Position numbers and translations under genes: made by a program. Positions 34,146 to 35,299 of a DNA stretch of 35,299 bases are shown here, piece after piece. The DNA comes from Opitutaceae bacterium (GTDB lineage Bacteria > Verrucomicrobiota > Verrucomicrobiia > Opitutales > Opitutaceae): assembly GCA_026125215.1 (NCBI GenBank), contig JAHCLN010000018.1, positions 1-35,299 of the forward strand. The letters run 5' to 3'. The notes beneath the pieces are model-generated. The model saw nothing but the letters and a program-made list of their open reading frames with translations. It made no database searches and was not told the origin of the DNA. How positions within the stretch are numbered: position 1 is the first letter of the stretch; each line of letters starts with the position of its first letter.

Positions 34146-34162
34146 CCGCCGCTCAGCGGCGG
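34146..34162 (-). repeat. GC-rich stem-loop spanning the PEP-CTERM stop codon
   Basis: CCGCCGC (34146-34152) and GCGGCGG (34156-34162) form a 7-bp stem with the TGA stop of the PEP-CTERM gene in the 3-base loop. It arises from the codons of the Arg-rich C-terminal tail. No T-run follows. It could modulate termination, or it could be a by-product of tail codon use. Confidence 0.45.
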
Positions 34163-35025
34163 AAGCGGCGGCGCAGCAACGGAAGCAGCACCACGCCCAG
34201 GCCCATTGCCAACAACACGTAGGTCGAGGGCTCGGGCACGGCGGTGAAATTGAATTCCGTCTGCGTGGCGTAATAAGCGATGCCGCTTGCTCCCGGCACG
34301 CCGCCAAGGTCAGCCTCCACAACTTTCACGAAGGTCAGCAGGGCCTTGTAGGAAGCGCCCGGAACAAAGTAGGGCTCCGACCCGAAGCCAAAACTTGTCG
34401 TGGGATTCTGCGTGCTGATCCTCAGGGCGTGGTAATCGGTCTCGGAATAGATATCGAGAATGATCAGGTCCTGCCCGTCCACCATGCCGGCAAACGAGCT
34501 GAAAGTGATCGCGCCGCCCTCCTCAAGGACATCGAACAAAAACTCCGCGCCTGACCAGGTGCCGCCGCCCAAAACTTGGGGCGCACTCACGGGGAAATCG
34601 ACCGTCGCCAGGCTCAGCGAGCCCACGCTGTAACCTTCGGGATCGCTCAGCGGCGTGTGGAAATGCAGCACATAGGTGCCGCTGCTGGTGAATACCGTCT
34701 CCAGCGCGCCATACGACGCGAAACCGGCCGAACGGTAAACCTGGCCGAAGAGATAGTCCGGATCCGTTCCCAAGCCGAATTCGGCTCCTCCCGGCACGGT
34801 AATGGTGGCATCGGTGACATGCTCCGTGCCGTTGATGAATGCCTGAAAAACGTAGGGCGTGGCGCCGAAGGTCGGCGCATCCGCCGAGTTCTGGGTGAAC
34901 ACCTTGATTACACCGATACCGTAGCTGGAAACATCCTCGTCAGTCTCCAGGATGTCCGCCTGCGCTGGAACCCACGCCAAGGCGATGGCCACAATGAGAC
35001 AAAGACAAAACCGCTGTTTTTGCAT
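34153..35025 (-). CDS. PEP-CTERM sorting-domain protein 2, function unknown
   Basis: A 290-residue predicted exported protein. A signal peptide (MQKQRFCLCLIVAIALAWVP, cleavage likely after AQA) opens it and the PEP-CTERM tail closes it: VPEPSTYVLLAMGLGVVLLPLLRRRFRR, with motif, helix and basic cluster. The body is beta-rich, with repeated Gly/Phe/Tyr segments (FGLGTDPDYLFG, FGFGSEPYFVPG) that look like two related halves, residues about 50-130 and 190-240. No known domain is recognised. ATG at 35025 gives the clean signal peptide; longer frames run into unrelated intergenic repeat DNA. It stands alone, without exosortase or polysaccharide genes nearby. Confidence 0.85.
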   Translation of the reverse strand: MQKQRFCLCLIVAIALAWVPAQADILETDEDVSSYGIGVIKVFTQNSADAPTFGATPYVFQAFINGTEHVTDATITVPGGAEFGLGTDPDYLFGQVYRSAGFASYGALETVFTSSGTYVLHFHTPLSDPEGYSVGSLSLATVDFPVSAPQVLGGGTWSGAEFLFDVLEEGGAITFSSFAGMVDGQDLIILDIYSETDYHALRISTQNPTTSFGFGSEPYFVPGASYKALLTFVKVVEADLGGVPGASGIAYYATQTEFNFTAVPEPSTYVLLAMGLGVVLLPLLRRRFRR

Positions 35026-35072
35026 TATGATTGCAACATGACCTCTCCAAAGCGGTGTGTCCACCACATATT

Positions 35073-35105
35073 GGGCAGCCCAAGGCTGCGCCCCTCCGGG
35101 ACTAC
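35073..35105 (-). repeat. REP-like hairpin with GTAG foot (family 3)
   Basis: On the minus strand GTAG (35105-35102) is followed by TCCCGGAGGGGC and then a stem GCAGCC (35089-35084), TTG loop, GGCTGC (35080-35075). The TAG of GTAG is the stop codon of the SDR gene. The stem sequence differs from families 1 and 2 but the head is shared. Confidence 0.72.
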
Positions 35106-35299
35106 AGGTCTCCCAGTTGCGGTCGCAGCACGATCTCCTCGACCACCGTCCGGCGGCTAAGCCGGTAGATGTCCAGGAACGCGCGCGCCACATCCTCGGC
35201 CGGCATCATGCGTGCCGGCGGCAACTTGCTCTCGCCCCAGGACGGCGTCCAGGTCGCGCCGGGGCAAACGAGGGTCACCCGCACACCCTTGGACTTGAG
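35102..35299 (-). CDS. Short-chain dehydrogenase/reductase, C-terminal part, truncated by the window edge
   Basis: Only the last 65 residues are present and the 5' end is beyond the window. LKSKGVRVTLVCPGATWTPSW is the SDR segment in which the strand ending in VCPG(A)xxT lines the cofactor site, and MMPAEDVARAFLDIYRLS followed by VVEEIVLRPQLGDL is a common SDR ending. The Rossmann Gly-rich motif and the YxxxK catalytic motif lie outside, so substrate and activity cannot be judged. The TAG stop is part of a REP-like element's GTAG. Confidence 0.82.
   Translation of the reverse strand, partial: LKSKGVRVTLVCPGATWTPSWGESKLPPARMMPAEDVARAFLDIYRLSRRTVVEEIVLRPQLGDL

Overview
The window is about 35 kb of GC-rich bacterial chromosome that most resembles an Opitutaceae-type verrucomicrobial genome. 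The evidence is two PEP-CTERM proteins (IPEPSTY and VPEPSTY tails), GH29 and GH78 glycosidases, a hybrid histidine kinase with an AraC output, genes mostly without Shine-Dalgarno sequences, and many GTAG-headed REP hairpins between genes. The taxon is an inference from gene content and style; no rRNA is present. I saw no tRNA, CRISPR array, phage or insertion sequence apart from a single-domain RAYT (REP-associated tyrosine transposase), and no gene-free gap longer than 300 bases.

Layout. 1-1142 is the 3' part of an alpha-L-fucosidase. 1308-4695 holds sufE-tatD facing tcdA and an MscS channel. 4767-6730 (minus) is an hslO-pnuC-nicotinamide riboside kinase operon in which pnuC is frameshifted. 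6761-9847 is a hybrid sensor kinase divergent from a PEP-CTERM protein. 9886-12866 is msrA divergent from a GH78 rhamnosidase-like enzyme. 12863-13632 is a RAYT transposase bracketed by its own REP pairs. 13655-17941 is ettA divergent from two tandem PilT-type ATPases. 17975-19149 holds a nucleotidyltransferase and a cysteine-cluster protein. 19226-23671 is a peroxide-defence block (katG, divergent oxyR, a Bcp-like peroxiredoxin) followed by a thioesterase. 23718-26030 has a DJ-1/PfpI protein, a dUTPase-like protein and a disordered Arg/Gly-rich protein. 26175-28601 carries a divergent murA and ruvB. 28636-34076 (minus) is an oxidoreductase, a cytochrome c-PQQ sugar dehydrogenase and creB-creC-creD. 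34153-35299 (minus) is a second PEP-CTERM protein and the end of an SDR.

How it fits together. A redox-stress theme recurs (Hsp33, MsrA, KatG, OxyR, peroxiredoxin, DJ-1), with an OxyR-type operator in the katG/oxyR gap that overlaps the oxyR start codon. CreBC appears with a half-length CreD, and three TTCAY half-sites on an 11-bp pitch lie just upstream of creD, matching the enterobacterial cre-tag layout. The most distinctive non-coding signal is the set of REP elements: a RAYT with cognate REP-iREP pairs plus other hairpin families sharing a G(T/C)AG foot. At three genes that GTAG supplies the TAG stop codon.
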